A program made the position numbers and the translations under genes. A stretch of DNA of 64,000 nucleotides from Diphasiastrum complanatum (lineage: Eukaryota; Streptophyta; Lycopodiopsida; Lycopodiales; Lycopodiaceae), in NCBI GenBank assembly GCA_029204225.1, contig CM055111.1, positions 19,969,003-20,033,002 of the forward strand, in the 5' to 3' direction. Numbering within the stretch: position 1 is the stretch's first letter; each line of letters opens with the position of its first letter. Shown here in pieces: positions 46,541-57,839 of this stretch. The notes below the pieces were generated by a model. The model saw only the letters and a list, made by a program, of their open reading frames with translations. It made no database searches and was not told the origin of the DNA.

Positions 46541-47580
46541 TTCTGACGAATAACTCAAGTACAGGAACAGCCCTCCGAACAAATGCTCATCATCTGGTCT
46601 TTAGTCGGCCTTCCAAGATGGATTAGACGCGAGCTTAAATAAAATGACGAATATACGAGCCTAAAGTTAGCTATGTCTGATGCCATCAAGGAAGAAGACG
46701 AAGGATCAGATGTTGACGAATTCAGGGAAAGGAAGGCGCCAAGTGCTCTTGCCCATGAGTCGAGGCCGATCGAGGACACCCGAGATCAGCTTAAAAATCC
46801 CAATTGGAGTTGCTTAATAAGCAGCATCAACTACATATGGAGAAACTCACCAATGAGTTTCAAGCTACCTTGAAGTCTATCCAAAGCAGTATGCCTGGTC
46901 AGTCAAACCCTACATAGGTACATTATAGACGAAAACCAATATGGTGCCCACATTGCCGGGCTACGCATCCTGCTAATGCTTGTCCTTCATATCAGCATAT
47001 CCAAGCACATACAGTTCAACGATATGAAGAACAACCGTCACAATCTGGAAATGCCTTGACTTCTCATGAATATCCACCAGAAAGTCCAGAACCACTAGCC
47101 ATACAAGATGGCTATGCTGTTATACAAGGGCCATTGCACACTAGATGTTTCATCTGTGGTGAAACTGGCCACTTCATGGTTGATTGTCCAGTCAAGACCA
47201 AATACCATGCTGAGTGTCCTGACTGTATCAGAAAACACAATTCCAAAGACTGTCCGAAAACAACCAACTACGGTCCTACCTGCCCATCACGTCATTTACG
47301 AATCCCAATAAAATTCTCACGACAACCACATGAGCACCATAGCACCCAACCGCTCAGCCTGTTGCTCACTCCAGAAGTTTCTAGCAAACTTCTACAATAC
47401 TACACAATACACCAGCTCCATAATGAAAAAAGACAATATGAAATGAGTCCTCGTCTAAAGAAAGTGAAACCGATATTCCGTCATCTGCTACAATGTCCAA
47501 CCAAGAGCAACCTTCATAAGGAATTGACAGTTTTTCTCCCCTTCTACAACCTCAATTCTATTTGTCTTTCCACATGCTGA
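46541..47580 (+). pseudogene. Gag-like relic with three zinc knuckles
   Basis: Upstream: MSDAIKEEDEGSDVDEFRER and a coil-like HQLHMEKLTNEFQATLKSIQ. Then CPHCRATHPANAC (about 46940), CFICGETGHFMVDC and CPDCIRKHNSKDC (47056-47580). Two of the three knuckles have CX2CX3HX4C spacing, one residue shorter than the classic CX2CX4HX4C. Most likely a gypsy-type Gag (nucleic-acid binding), with a stop after SNPT near 46915. No protease or RT follows. Confidence 0.6.
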
Positions 47581-48596
47581 TAAGATTTCCAATGTGCCAA
47601 TACACAATATTCTCGGATTTGGAAATCCAGATAGAGATTCGGTTCTGAATCTCTTGTTCACAGAGGTCCTCAAGATATAGTACCTCAATAATACCTACAT
47701 CTCAAGCTATATTTTACAACATTTGCTATCACTGATGGTCGATACTAGTGTCACCCACCCTGTCTTGTTTTGACAAGTGCATGTCAGAGTAAGTCACATT
47801 ACTCTACAAAACAACTGAAATATTGCAACTATCAAGGTACATTATCAATGTTGATGAATGCAAGTTTTGTTCGACAAGTGCTATACAGTTCTCACTCTCT
47901 GTAACATTGTTTATTTCCTTGTTTCTCTTCACCTATTTTGTGTGATTGATTTTTGCTTGATGAATAGCTATTGCACAAGAGTTTTTTGTAGCGCACCTCC
48001 AAAACACATTTTCATTCATCTATCTATCTTCAAATTCCCTTGTACAATAGTTTGGGATTTTTGAGACATATGAGAAATCCATGTCAAATTAGAGCTGATT
48101 CCTGCATCTCATTTCCATATTATTTTTTGAGTCAACTACAGCAAGATCGAAACAAATTTAGTTAAAACTTGTTCAATCTTTAGTCCAGTCGCATGTTCAA
48201 CGAGTTTCAACTACGTGTTCCACACGCCAGTCCAATCCTGAGCATGAACAGTTACCAGCAACAACATCCCCACCAACAGATTTTGGGGGGGGGGTGGGGG
48301 AGAGTGGATCTTTTGGATCCACTGGAGCAGTTGCGCTACCAGCAACAACATCAGCAAGATCGACAGCCAAGGTCACAGGTCTAATATGAAAAAGACAAGC
48401 CTAAAGAAGGCAGATGGGTAATCCAAAGAGACTCAATCAAAAGAAGTACCCCAGTCACGACAAAGATCTTTCAGAAAGGGAAACACAAGCATTGGGAAAT
48501 CAGTCTCCTTCTTCAACCAACCTCTCATCATACATCTGCATCCATTCTCATGCCTATCACCCACACCATCTACCGTTGTCACTACCACCCTTTGCT
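47581..48596. other. Non-coding, with glutamine-rich relic
   Basis: The frame 48193-48384 has repeated YQQQHPHQQ and RYQQQHQQDR motifs. A G run is at 48284-48299. No family is recognised. Confidence 0.4.
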
Positions 48597-48960
48597 ATAT
48601 CAATATCACTCTTGATGATAGGACAAAGGAGGATCCATCTTCAAGAAACGGTATTTTTGTTGGTTAAAGTGAGGTGAGCAAGGCTTACAAAGATTTGATT
48701 CCTTCAACTAAGAAAGTGGTCATTGGAAGAAATGTCATTTTTTATGAGGAAAACTTTCCAAAAGTGTCTTCAAGTGGTGGTGTGTATGTTGGATCTAACA
48801 TTCTTGATGATACTTTGGATGTTGATATTGAAGAGCCTACTGCAAATCAAAAGCCAAGGAGGACATCAAGGCAAAGGCAACAAACTTTGAGACTCACATA
48901 TGATGAAAAAGGTAAGCAACTTGACTTCTTTCACAAGCACAGGCTCTTCCAGCGGGCTAC
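48597..48960 (+). pseudogene. Copia integrase/RT linker fragment
   Basis: NITLDDRTKEDPSSRNGIFV, then after a stop SEVSKAYKDLIPSTKKVVIG and RLTYDEKGKQ. This matches residues 676-782 of the intact element at 10185-13910, so it is a fragment of the same family with an abrupt 5' joint at 48597. Confidence 0.85.
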
Positions 48961-49861
48961 TAAACATCCAATCTTTTTCTTGCTAAAAAAGAAAGTTCAT
49001 AGTGGTGTGAGTTGGATATAGTTGTTTATTGTGGTCAAGCCCACAAATACTCAAACCTTGGTTGTTATATTGTTGAGATGTAAGGGCCTTGTACTTCATG
49101 TCTAAACTTGGTGAACTATTTACAACATTCTAATGTACGGGCCCACATGTTTAGAACTCAAAATAAGAATGAAAGGGGAAGGCCCTTCTTTTACCAATCT
49201 ATCAATGGGAAAACTCCAATCTAAATAAAAAAAGTGCAGTGGATTATGTGAAACCTCCTCTTTCTTTTATCTTAATCTCAGTTTTAACTTTTTAATAAAG
49301 AGAATGATGCTGCCTCCACGACAGAATTTGTGGGAGCAAAATTATGGCAAAATCTTTTTACGTGCACCAATTTTTACCTTATTAAATGCACCTTCCGCTC
49401 GAAAGGTGTAGGTAAAAAAAAATTTACGACAAAAGGAACATTGAAAAAAAAAAAGTAAAAACAAAAATTATGGTCGGGAAGGATGCCTCCTTGGGGCATT
49501 CCACCCTAGGAAAGGTGAATGTCCTCAAAGGGCGACCCCCCCCCCCCCCCTTCCCCCCCAAATCAACCATTGGAAAGGGTTTTTAAATCAAGTTTCTAGA
49601 ATGACAAGGGACCGCGCTCAAATTGATCAGAAAAGGAGTTTGATTGCTTTGGAACCATTTTAAACTTCAAATAAAGGGGCTTGAAAGGCAAAGTAAACTT
49701 CAACTTCTTTAAAAATCTTCACTTTGAAACTAGAGTTGGGTCCGACTTTTCTTGAAGGTTGAAGTTTCTTCAAGCTGAAAAAATAGTTCAAAAACTAGAA
49801 AAACCCTTATTTTCTAGTCCTTAAGCCTATTTGACTCAAACGAAAGGCTATAACCTCCAAA
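48961..49861. other. No recognisable gene
   Basis: AT-rich, with a C run at about 49529-49549 that may be unreliable in assembly. No conserved frame. Confidence 0.45.
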
Positions 49862-50116
49862 CAAAGGGCACCCAGACTGTACTTGCAAGTACGGTATTGC
49901 AAAACAGAGTGATTGCAGCGAAGAAAGTGTTCGGAGTGCACCAAAAGTGATTTCACCATTCCAATGGGCACGTAGTTGGGAGTTGGCGACAAAGTGCATT
50001 TCGGAAGGCGACGCCGATTTCGCTTTCAATTTGGCAAAAAACCAGTGGGTGGCTTGGTAAGGAAAAAATAGCAGGTCATTATCTTCAACTTCTGACATCA
50101 CAGTTGGCCTCGACAT
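49862..50116 (-). pseudogene. Unknown conserved protein fragment, copy 2
   Basis: Partner of 16503-16765: SEVEDNDLLFFPYQATHWFF, AKLKAKSASPSEMHFVANSQ, LRAHWNGEITFGALRTLSSL. The frame is open in both copies although they differ at many bases, which suggests that it was coding when they split. Both copies break at the same AAAGGGCACCC edge (16503 and 49862). Function is unknown. Confidence 0.5.
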
Positions 50117-50129
50117 ACAGCTTTTAGCC

Positions 50130-50950
50130 TACGCAGATCTCAGCCTAATGCATTATTGCCTAGGAGTGGAGGTGTGGCAAAAAAGAAATGAACTGGGTTT
50201 AGCACAGGTGAAGTATGTCAGAGAGTTGTTACATAGGTTCAGGTTGAAGGATTGCAAGTTAGTGAACACTCCTATTGAACCAGGTAAAAAGCTTTCTCAT
50301 CTTGACGAGTCACAGCCATTTGATGCTACGCTGTATAGGCAGTTAGTAGGGAGCTTGATTTACCTTACCACGACTAGACCAGATATATGCTATGTTGTTG
50401 GTATTGTAAGTCAATTTATGGTAGCACCTACGGAAATGCATTGGAAGACAGCTAAGCGCATTTTGCGTTATGTCAAAGGCACTTTAGATTATGGCTTGGG
50501 TTAGAGGAAGCATGAAGGTTTACCTGAGTTATGTGACCATATGGATACGGATTGGGGAGGTGACTATGATGATCGTAGATCCACCATAGGGTATGTTTCT
50601 TTATCCACCATAGAAGCAGTAAGGCAATGTGTAGTGCAGCACAAGAAGCTATGTGGTTGAGGCAAATCTTGGAAGAAATTGGCATGAAACAAGAGAATCC
50701 CACAACTATACATAGCGACAGTCAGATTGGCATTCAGCTAGAAAAGAATCTGGTGTTCCATATGAGAACCAAACACATTGAGATTTAGTATCACTTTATA
50801 CGCGTGAGGCTGTTGAGTCATAAAATTCATGTTATTCATTGTAGTATGAACGAACAACTAGCTGATATTTTCACTAAGCCAGTTGTTAGAAAAAAGTTTG
50901 ATAAGTTGAAATCAAAGCTTTATGTACTTAAAGTTTGTTGACTTTAAAAC
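50130..50950 (+). pseudogene. Ty1/copia RT end and RNase H relic
   Basis: MHYCLGVEVWQKRNELGLAQ through YRQLVGSLIYLTTTRPDICY and AKRILRYVKGTLDYGLG (50148-50504) is the RT thumb/connection region. Then, with shifts, the RNase H end (HSDSQIGIQLEKN; MRTKHIEI; MNEQLADIFTKPV). It belongs to a different copia lineage from the element at 10185-13910. The 3' end runs directly into its LTR. Confidence 0.88.
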
Positions 50951-50996
50951 TATGTATATGACTGTATAGAAAGTAGACTCTAATTTAAGGGAGCGA

Positions 50997-51262
50997 GTTA
51001 GAATTAAAGTAGAATCACCGTGTTACTGTACTGTGGGTCCTATCAGTAGATAAGGATCAGTTGGCTTCGCCATGAGGCGATGGGACACGCGTCCTGTCAA
51101 CGGCAACCTGGGTCATGCATGGGTTGCCTGAGTGAAGGACTATATGTATAGTGTATTTTCATTTTGAGAAATACAGTTGCTACGTGAGCTTGGTGTGGAG
51201 AGTGTTTTCTGTCTGTGTTATTGTGTGCATGATCTCTGTTCCTATTCAAAGCAAATTCTAAG
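50997..51262 (+). repeat. 3' LTR of the preceding copia relic
   Basis: Lies after a purine tract (AAGGGAGCGA, about 50988-50997). The ends are inverted (GTTAGAATT … AAATTCTAA), about 266 bp. Exact limits are uncertain by a few bases. Confidence 0.65.
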
Positions 51263-51279
51263 TGAAACATTATGTTAGA

Positions 51280-51611
51280 ATGAGCCAGAGGCTTCCTTGG
51301 ATCCTAATGACAACATTGCAATTGTACCTAATCCAAGTCCACACATATCAAAACAACAAGTTGGTAATGGTCGTAATCGAAACAAGATGAGACGAAAATC
51401 AAGTTTGTCCGATTTGTATGTCATTGAAAGTTTTGATAGTGATGCAACTGGGATGACATACAATATTATGATTTCAAATGGATTAACAGAAAATCATCAA
51501 AAACAAAAACAAAAATACACCAAATGTAAGCAAATATATTATGTTTACTTGAGATTAAAAGGCTTCGATGTGAATGAAGAGATGTTTATTTACCAACCAA
51601 TACTAAGTTAA
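51280..51611 (+). CDS. Short open frame, unknown
   Basis: Frame with PNDNIAIVPNPSPHISKQQV, RRKSSLSDLYVIESFDSDAT and FDVNEEMFIYQPILS, ending in TAA at 51611. Composition is protein-like and AT-rich, but no family is recognised. It may be the tail of a retroelement or a host exon. Confidence 0.3.
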
Positions 51612-51666
51612 CAAGAGTTGTTCTATATGATGTCAAGGTCTTGACATCTTAAGGTTGTTGGTTGTT

Positions 51667-52370
51667 AAGCAAAAGTCCATATCGAATGCAATTTTTTGAA
51701 ATAACAATGTTCACAATATCACAACCTTTTTTGCACATACCCTTTCATACAAAAATTTGTGCAAATTGTCACTACAATTTTTTGAAATTTTGAAATAAAC
51801 AAAATACTTCTCGCTTATTTGACAACAGGGAAGGGCCTTTCTTTATGCCTAGGCGGAAGAGCATTGCAAAACTCCTCTCCACCCCAAAAAGAATCTCCAT
51901 ACCATAACAATATAAATACTTTAAAATAACCATGCTTGTACAAAACTTACTTGTAATAGAAAAGCATAAACGTAGCATAAGATCTGATGCTAAAAAGGCG
52001 TATGCTTCACAAAAAGAATCAATTAGTTGGCGCGAACACGTCTTGCTGGGAATGAAAGCAATGGATAACCTCTTGTGACATTTTTTCTCTTATTCTCGTG
52101 CATTATTCTTAATCTCGTTTTGTTAAAATCTTAAAGTTAGAGCTAAGTAGGGCTATGATTCGGCTCGGCACAATTTCTGTACAGCGTGTAAACAAGTTTG
52201 ATAGATTATAAATGGATTGAAGGAGAGAACTGCTCTTTGTTGAGATTCAACATCACTGCCTTACGAATATGGCAGGCTCTTATAACTTCGGTTGTGCCTA
52301 GAGGGGATTGACTACATAGAAGCAGATACAGAGTTCAGGTTAACCTGTGACAGAATAGGAAATTGGATCT
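51667..52370. repeat. Direct repeat of 16918-17645
   Basis: See the left-hand copy. This copy lacks the 53-bp block. After it, 52371-52570 has no recognised content. Confidence 0.85.
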
Positions 52371-52569
52371 TAAAGCTAGTGGAAATGGAAAGAGAATTTG
52401 GAGACAATTTCCTGCCCTGCAAGACATCCTAACAACCTTCGAGCTCGTAGTCGAGCTTTTATTGGCATATTGCTGAGAAAGTCATTTCGTCAGAAAGCTA
52501 ACACCACTTCTAATTCTATCTATTTTATGCTACTTTTATTTTAAAGAGGCTTTGGCCCCTCGCATCTTG

Positions 52570-53110
52570 CGAACACGGGCCGCACGTATGATAGTTTGGC
52601 CCCGGTGCCCTCCTGACCACACGTTTTTTTTTTTTTTGTTTCTTTTTTAAAAACTACCTGCCTGAACGCCACATGTCCAGGTAGCCAGTTTATATCCCAT
52701 AAGCATTTCTACAAGGTACGGGGAGGGAATATATACAGAAACCCACCTAATCGCTAGCATGTGTGTGTGTGTGTGTGTGTGTGCATGGGTGCCCGGCGCC
52801 ACCCGCCGTGCCCGATGCCACTGCCCGGCGCCACCTGCAGGCTGCCCAGCGCCACCCGCCCTGTCCGAGACCGCGGCTCGGCGCCGTGGGTGCCCGTGGC
52901 CTGGGGCTGCCTGTCGAAAACCCTCACGCCAGCCACACCTCAAATTTTGGCGGGCACCCCCTTGCGGACACCCGTCAGCCGCTGGGGGGCACCGGGGCCA
53001 AACCCCTCCCACACAAGGGCCGTGCTTGTAAGTCCTAGCGGGTTAAAGCGGCCCGGATATCCACCCACACACACGTGAACAGGGAAGGTACTGGGAATGT
53101 ACGTAACCAA
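52570..53110 (-). mobile_element. GC-rich element related to the one at 7238-7748, inverted
   Basis: The reverse complement shares with the 7.2-kb element the order GGTGGGTT…TATA, TTGTAGAAATGCTTATGG…TATAAAC, ACATGTGGC, CAGGCAGGTAG and an A-rich run, next to a GC-rich core of GGCGCCAC-like repeats. Inverted GTTTGGCCCCGGTGCCC copies lie at about 52589-52605 and 52985-53003. It contains a GT microsatellite (52759-52783). No clear target duplication was found. Confidence 0.55.
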
Positions 53111-53219
53111 CCCAACCCAACCACCACACCCGGGGGCCTATTGCTTCTATGTATTTCATATTATCTATATAACTGAACTATGCAATATTTCGCGAACAAA
53201 TTTTTTAGCACTCATTCGC

Positions 53220-54062
53220 CAATATCATAGACATGCTCTTCAGTGCCCAGAAAAGATGGAGATCCAACATCTACTGCCGGACTATGAACTATGGTACTGT
53301 ATTGTGGAGGTTTGAAAGAGTTAGTAAATATGGATAGACAATCCGTGTTCTTCTGAATCATGAATCATGAAATTTATGTCTTTAACAAGCCTCTCGGTTT
53401 GAGCAATATAGAACGGAGATTTTAGTTGAGATATCAACATGACTCATGGAACATGATCAGCACTGAGGAGGGTCAATACCAGGACATTTTTCATCAAATA
53501 GCCATGATCCGATCTAGAAAGATTCTGGCAAAAATTCAGGTGGCCATTTTCTGTCTTCTGTATCTTAAGGCCCAGATCTGTTTGGTACAGTTGAGAGCGA
53601 TTGGTAGGTTTTCGAGATGTCTTTGTTGGTCCACATAGTTGCTAGCAGAACCATCGGTCCTCCCAACAGTTCAAGATCGTTTGCAGATTTGTGTCGGAGA
53701 AGTGTAGAGAAAAGTGCACCCCAGACTGGAATAGTCATGTAAATGAAAGTGGTGACAGATGCATTCACACCATGCAGAGCTCGTATTTCCAACCAGCTGC
53801 ATAGTCCACCACAGACGAGACCATAGTAGATCAATGGAAACCATGGTAAAGGTTGAGCTAGCGTTGTGGAATCTAAGCCCCAATCACTAGAACTGGTGCG
53901 TAGATTGCATATCTCCCAAAAAGCGCTGAGAACAGTTAATACGGCTAACTGAATGGCATTTAAACGCTTTGCATTTAATGCTTTACCAATTCTGAGGACT
54001 TCTGCTCGAAATATTTGCAGAGCGAAAGTTAAAAAACTGGCGAAAACCCATGGGTTTCCACC
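53220..54062 (-). pseudogene. EamA/DMT transporter exon, copy B
   Basis: Best-preserved copy of the last transporter exon: GGNPWVFASFLTFALQIFRA, LNAIQLAVLTVLSAFWEICN, SSDWGLDSTTLAQPLPWFPL, VNASVTTFIYMTIPVWGALF, LLATMWTNK; then the frame is lost and stops at 53565. Homology with the parent continues at DNA level to 53220. It keeps tryptophan where the parent (43534) has TAG, and it keeps an acceptor-like CTCAAG before GTGGAAAC (54062). The upstream exons are not present, so it is a duplicated piece and not a gene. Confidence 0.82.
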
Positions 54063-54083
54063 TTGAGTGCGATATATACACAA

Positions 54084-54310
54084 GGAACTTTTGATCGTTC
54101 CTATATAGGAAAAAAAAGGAGTTTTCCTAGAAAGAAATACACATAACTAGGAACTGTGCATTCACTAGGAAAAGTAAAACAATTCCTAGATTGACAATAT
54201 AGGAAAACTTTTCCTATATCGGAAAATTTTGACCAAGAATTTCCTAGAATAAGTATTTTACTATATAGAAAATTTTTAACAGAAAAGAATTAGTTTTCCT
54301 ATATAGATAA
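54084..54310. repeat. Palindrome-rich stretch, copy of 7003-7228
   Basis: Same TTCCTA/TAGGAA half-sites as the left copy. Confidence 0.65.
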
Positions 54311-54346
54311 ATAGCTTCCTTTGTTCAGTTGAAATATAGTAGCCAA

Positions 54347-54355
54347 CTCTACTTG
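54347..54355. other. Empty target site of the Mutator-like element
   Basis: Single CTCTACTTG at the point where the paralogous segment carries the 511-bp insertion. It supports the 9-bp target duplication. Confidence 0.85.
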
Positions 54356-54757
54356 TCCCAAAGCATTAAATACGTTAAATATGGTGTCAGCTGTTGTTTG
54401 GTGGGGATAATCATATGGACTTCTCTCTGAAAAAAAACACACTTAGGCAACGCAAATTCCCAACTTAAACTATTAAAAAGCTCGCAGGCAAACCAGAACC
54501 GAGATGAGAATTCCCAACTAAAACAAAAATAAAGAAGAAGAAGGGAGAAGTTTAGAAGGAACAAACGATCTTGTATATAATGACGTAGAGAGTGAGAGTG
54601 ACCTCAAAGCATACGGTGGGCTGAAGCATCGCATCTCGAAATGGCACAAATCACAGTCATGAGTTTATTCAAACAAAACTAAGAGATACAGTCAATATTC
54701 CTTGCAGCAGCTTATAATGTAGAACTGAAGAAAGCCATTCATCAGTCGGTTAGACGC

Positions 54758-55270
54758 TATAAGTCTGAATTAAGCGCAACTACTGATGAGCAACCACAAT
54801 AGCAATCTCTAATCAACTCTAAAGAAATGAGCTAGAATACTCAAGAGTGTCCAAGCCCGTAGGCTTGAGAGAGAACGCTAACTATTCAATACTTGATTCA
54901 TTATAATGTAGAAATATGAGCAGCTATTTATACTAAGCAAATGTGGCAACGTCCAATTGTAGGACAACTAATCAGGTCGTAGATCATAATGGCTAGTGGG
55001 CCATAGTGACTAAATATAAGTCTGAATTAAGCACAACTACTGATGACTATAACCACAATAGAAATCTCTAATCAACTCTAAAGAAATGAGCTAGAATACT
55101 CAAGAGTGTCCAAGCCCACAGGCTTGAGAGAGAACGCTAACTATTCAATACTTGATTCATTATAATGTAGAAATATGAGCAGCTATTTATACTAAGCAAA
55201 TGCGGCAACATCCAATAGTAGGACAACTAATTAGGTCGTAGATCATAATGGCTAGTGGGCCATAGTGAGT
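54758..55270. repeat. Tandem repeat, two units of 257 bp
   Basis: Units start TATAAGTCTGAATTAAGC at 54758 and 55015. Related units occur at 1-360. Non-coding. Confidence 0.9.
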
Positions 55271-55798
55271 TGGCATCCATTTGGATCTTCCTGTAAATTT
55301 ACTTGCTATAAACTTAGGGCAAGTCTGTAGCTTTAAAACAAATCGAACAATAAATCGTCTTTCAACTGACACGAAATTTGTCGTTGACTGCCAATCAAAC
55401 GACACAAAATTTGTTGATGATGACACTAAATGTTGGAGCCACCTGTGAGCCATTTTTGAGTAATTATGTAGACTGTGTAAAAACATGAAGAAAGCTACAG
55501 GTCTGGATAAAAATTGGACGAAGATTAAGAAGTCGATTAGTAGGAGAATAATCCAAGACCTCATGCAACCTGGAATAGCAATTGCCCTCCTATTCTTGCA
55601 TTATAGCAGTCAAACACCATGCAAGTGCTCCCATGTACAATTATAGGTCTGGGCCCACATATGATGATTATAAATTACTTTACTGGTCAAGCCTGGAATG
55701 ACAAGGCATAATTAATAGCCACATGCACTGAAGTGACCGACTATCCATGTCAGGAATTATTCCGAATTCCTCATACTGGACATGGACGTAATAGTAAT
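54919..55798. repeat. Segmental repeat, direct copy of 10-800
   Basis: Right-hand copy. It extends further than the left one, and its last 190 bp occur inverted at 2790-2965. Confidence 0.85.
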
Positions 55799-56284
55799 CA
55801 AGGTGGAGGAAGATTGGAGTCATTCGATTAGAACTTGACATGTTCCAGTTTGATCTTCTTTGATACTATCAATTTTTGTTGAGCGGTGTTAAGGTATGTT
55901 ATTCAATATGCAAATTTTAAATTTTGATTTGTTATTGTTTCAAGATGTTGAATGTTACAATGGTTGTAATTGAAACAAATCTATTCCAATGGTTGTAGAT
56001 GAAACAAATGTTGATATAGTATTGGAGCTGAAGCCGCAATGTCGCAATGGCTTCAAAATTTGAGCAGACAACTTCTCGCTCAATCATTTTGTCGGAACCG
56101 ATGTTATCTCATATTCCTAAAAAACCTATATTAGATCTTCTTTTGTATACTACAAACAATAAGAGTTATATATCTTTTAATGATATAGAAGATATTTTTT
56201 ATTTGAGAGAAGAAGTCTTTTCTATTTTTGCAAAAGAATTGGTTGAATTTTCAATATTATAGATTATAGTTACGATGATCTTGA
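55799..56284. other. Unassigned, with a short open frame
   Basis: The plus frame 56047-56262 (SEPMLSHIPKKPILDLLLYT, DIEDIFYLREEVFSIFAKEL) is protein-like, but no family is recognised. It ends at a joint with a copia relic near 56285. Confidence 0.35.
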
Positions 56285-57219
56285 AAGCAAGATTCAGCAG
56301 CTTATGACCTCAAGATCCACATTGTGGATGAGAAGACAGCCTTCTTGCATGGCGAATTAGGCGAGGAGGTCTACATGGATCAATCCCCAAGATATGTCTC
56401 GAATTCACTTCCTGACTATGCATGTAGAATGCATAGAAGCATCTACAGTCTGAAACAATCAGCCCGACAATGGTACAAGAAGAAAGATCAAGCCCTGAAA
56501 TCATTAGGATTCAAGCCTTTCTTGGTTGTATATGTCAGAGTTATAGATGGGCAGATCATCATTGTGGCTGTGTATGTGGATGACACTATGATAAGTGAGC
56601 AGCTAATTGCTGAAGTAAAGGCAGACATCTCGAAACATTTCGAGATCGTGGATCTGGGAGAAGCCAGGTGTTACCTAGGCTTGCAAATTGAAAGGGACTA
56701 TGAGGGAGGTAAGTTATACCTTCACCAGTCTAGATACACCCAGAAGATCCTAGAGGACTTTGGGATGCTGAACTGCAAAGGAGCGAACACTCCAATGCTC
56801 GCAGGGACGGTGCTGACGAATGATGACTGTCCAAAGATTGAGGAAGAGAGAGAACATATGTAGCTCACACCTTAGAGGAAGCTGATAGAATCACTGATGT
56901 ACCTTGTTGACAATATACGTCCTGATATTGCTTATGCAGTATTCAGGATGAGCCAATTCTGCTCGAATCCAAGCTCGACACATTGGAAGATTGCAAAATG
57001 AATTTTGCAATATCTTCAATTAACGAGGGATTATGGCTTGTGTTATTGTCATGGTGCATGCTTCAGGATACTTTCCTACAACGACGCTAGCTGGGCATCT
57101 CTCAAGGACGACTGTAAAAGCGTCTCGGGAGGATGCACCATCGCATCAGGAGCAGTAGTTCTCTGGGTCAGCAAGAAGCAGACCGTTGTAGCCCAATCAT
57201 CTTGTGAAGCAGAATATGT
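56285..57219 (+). pseudogene. Ty1/copia RT-RNase H relic
   Basis: Close relative of 36640-37500: EKTAFLHGELGEEVYMDQSP, YSLKQSARQWYKKKDQALKS, intact YVDD (VAVYVDDTMI), LGLQIERDYEGGKLYLHQSR (frame 56324-56863). A stop (TAG at about 56861) and shifts follow, then RNase H YNDASWASLKDDCKSVSGG and VAQSSCEAEYV. It is cut at codon level by the LTR at 57220. Confidence 0.9.
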
Positions 57220-57595
57220 TGCCAATGCACTGCATGGATTTGCATGCAGTGCATGAAGAAAGCAGGGGAAATTCAATATAGATAATTTCTCTTGTTGTGT
57301 CTGATCTAGTATGCAAATGCTTCTGTTGTTAATTATGTTTTTGAGTTTTTTTTTTTCTCGTTCATTATAATTTTGCACCTTGGTTGAAACTATGTTGAAT
57401 GCTGCATTAATTTTATAAACGTAGATCAGCAGAGCAGCCTGACTACATTCTGGAGGATTTAGGGAGTGATTCAGTTGGCAGTGTCCAGTGATCACATCTG
57501 AACTTCATCCGAGTCGCAAGAGGATTGTGGTTCCTTCGCGGAAGGTTCGCGACTGCAAAACCCAAATCGCGATACACGAACTTGATTCCTCATCA
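57220..57595 (+). repeat. LTR (TGCCAATG…CATCA), solo or joined
   Basis: 376 bp, homologous to 45055-45420. It begins inside the RNase H codons of a copia relic and is followed by unrelated sequence with no PBS, so it is not a 5' LTR here. There is no 5-bp target duplication (TATGT against AGAAC). Recombination or deletion is more likely than a clean solo-LTR insertion. Confidence 0.8.
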
Positions 57596-57839
57596 AGAAC
57601 GTCACACAAAACATCGCGAGTTCTAACCTAAATATAAATTTACAAAGTGCAAGTAGGCTTTTACATGAATTTAGGCACTATAACACATTTACATGTACAA
57701 TATAAACAATAATTTTGGATAATGTGGGATCATGAGGCTCCACATATCCCCTTCCTCAGCTGTGCAGTGGCTCGCAAACAAATTGCTTACAATCTTCTTT
57801 GTCACTTTCTGCTGGCTGGCTTTCTATGGAAAATAGCTT

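Noticed and set aside
49529..49549. Poly-C run (and the G run at 48284) as a functional G-quadruplex
   Set aside because: Isolated homopolymers in non-coding sequence, prone to sequencing error; no supporting context.
52759..53078. Cys/Val-rich frames starting with repeated Cys-Val
   Set aside because: They start in a GT microsatellite and run through the GC-rich element core.
57220..57595. Clean solo-LTR insertion
   Set aside because: The flanks lack a 5-bp direct repeat, so recombination or deletion is preferred.
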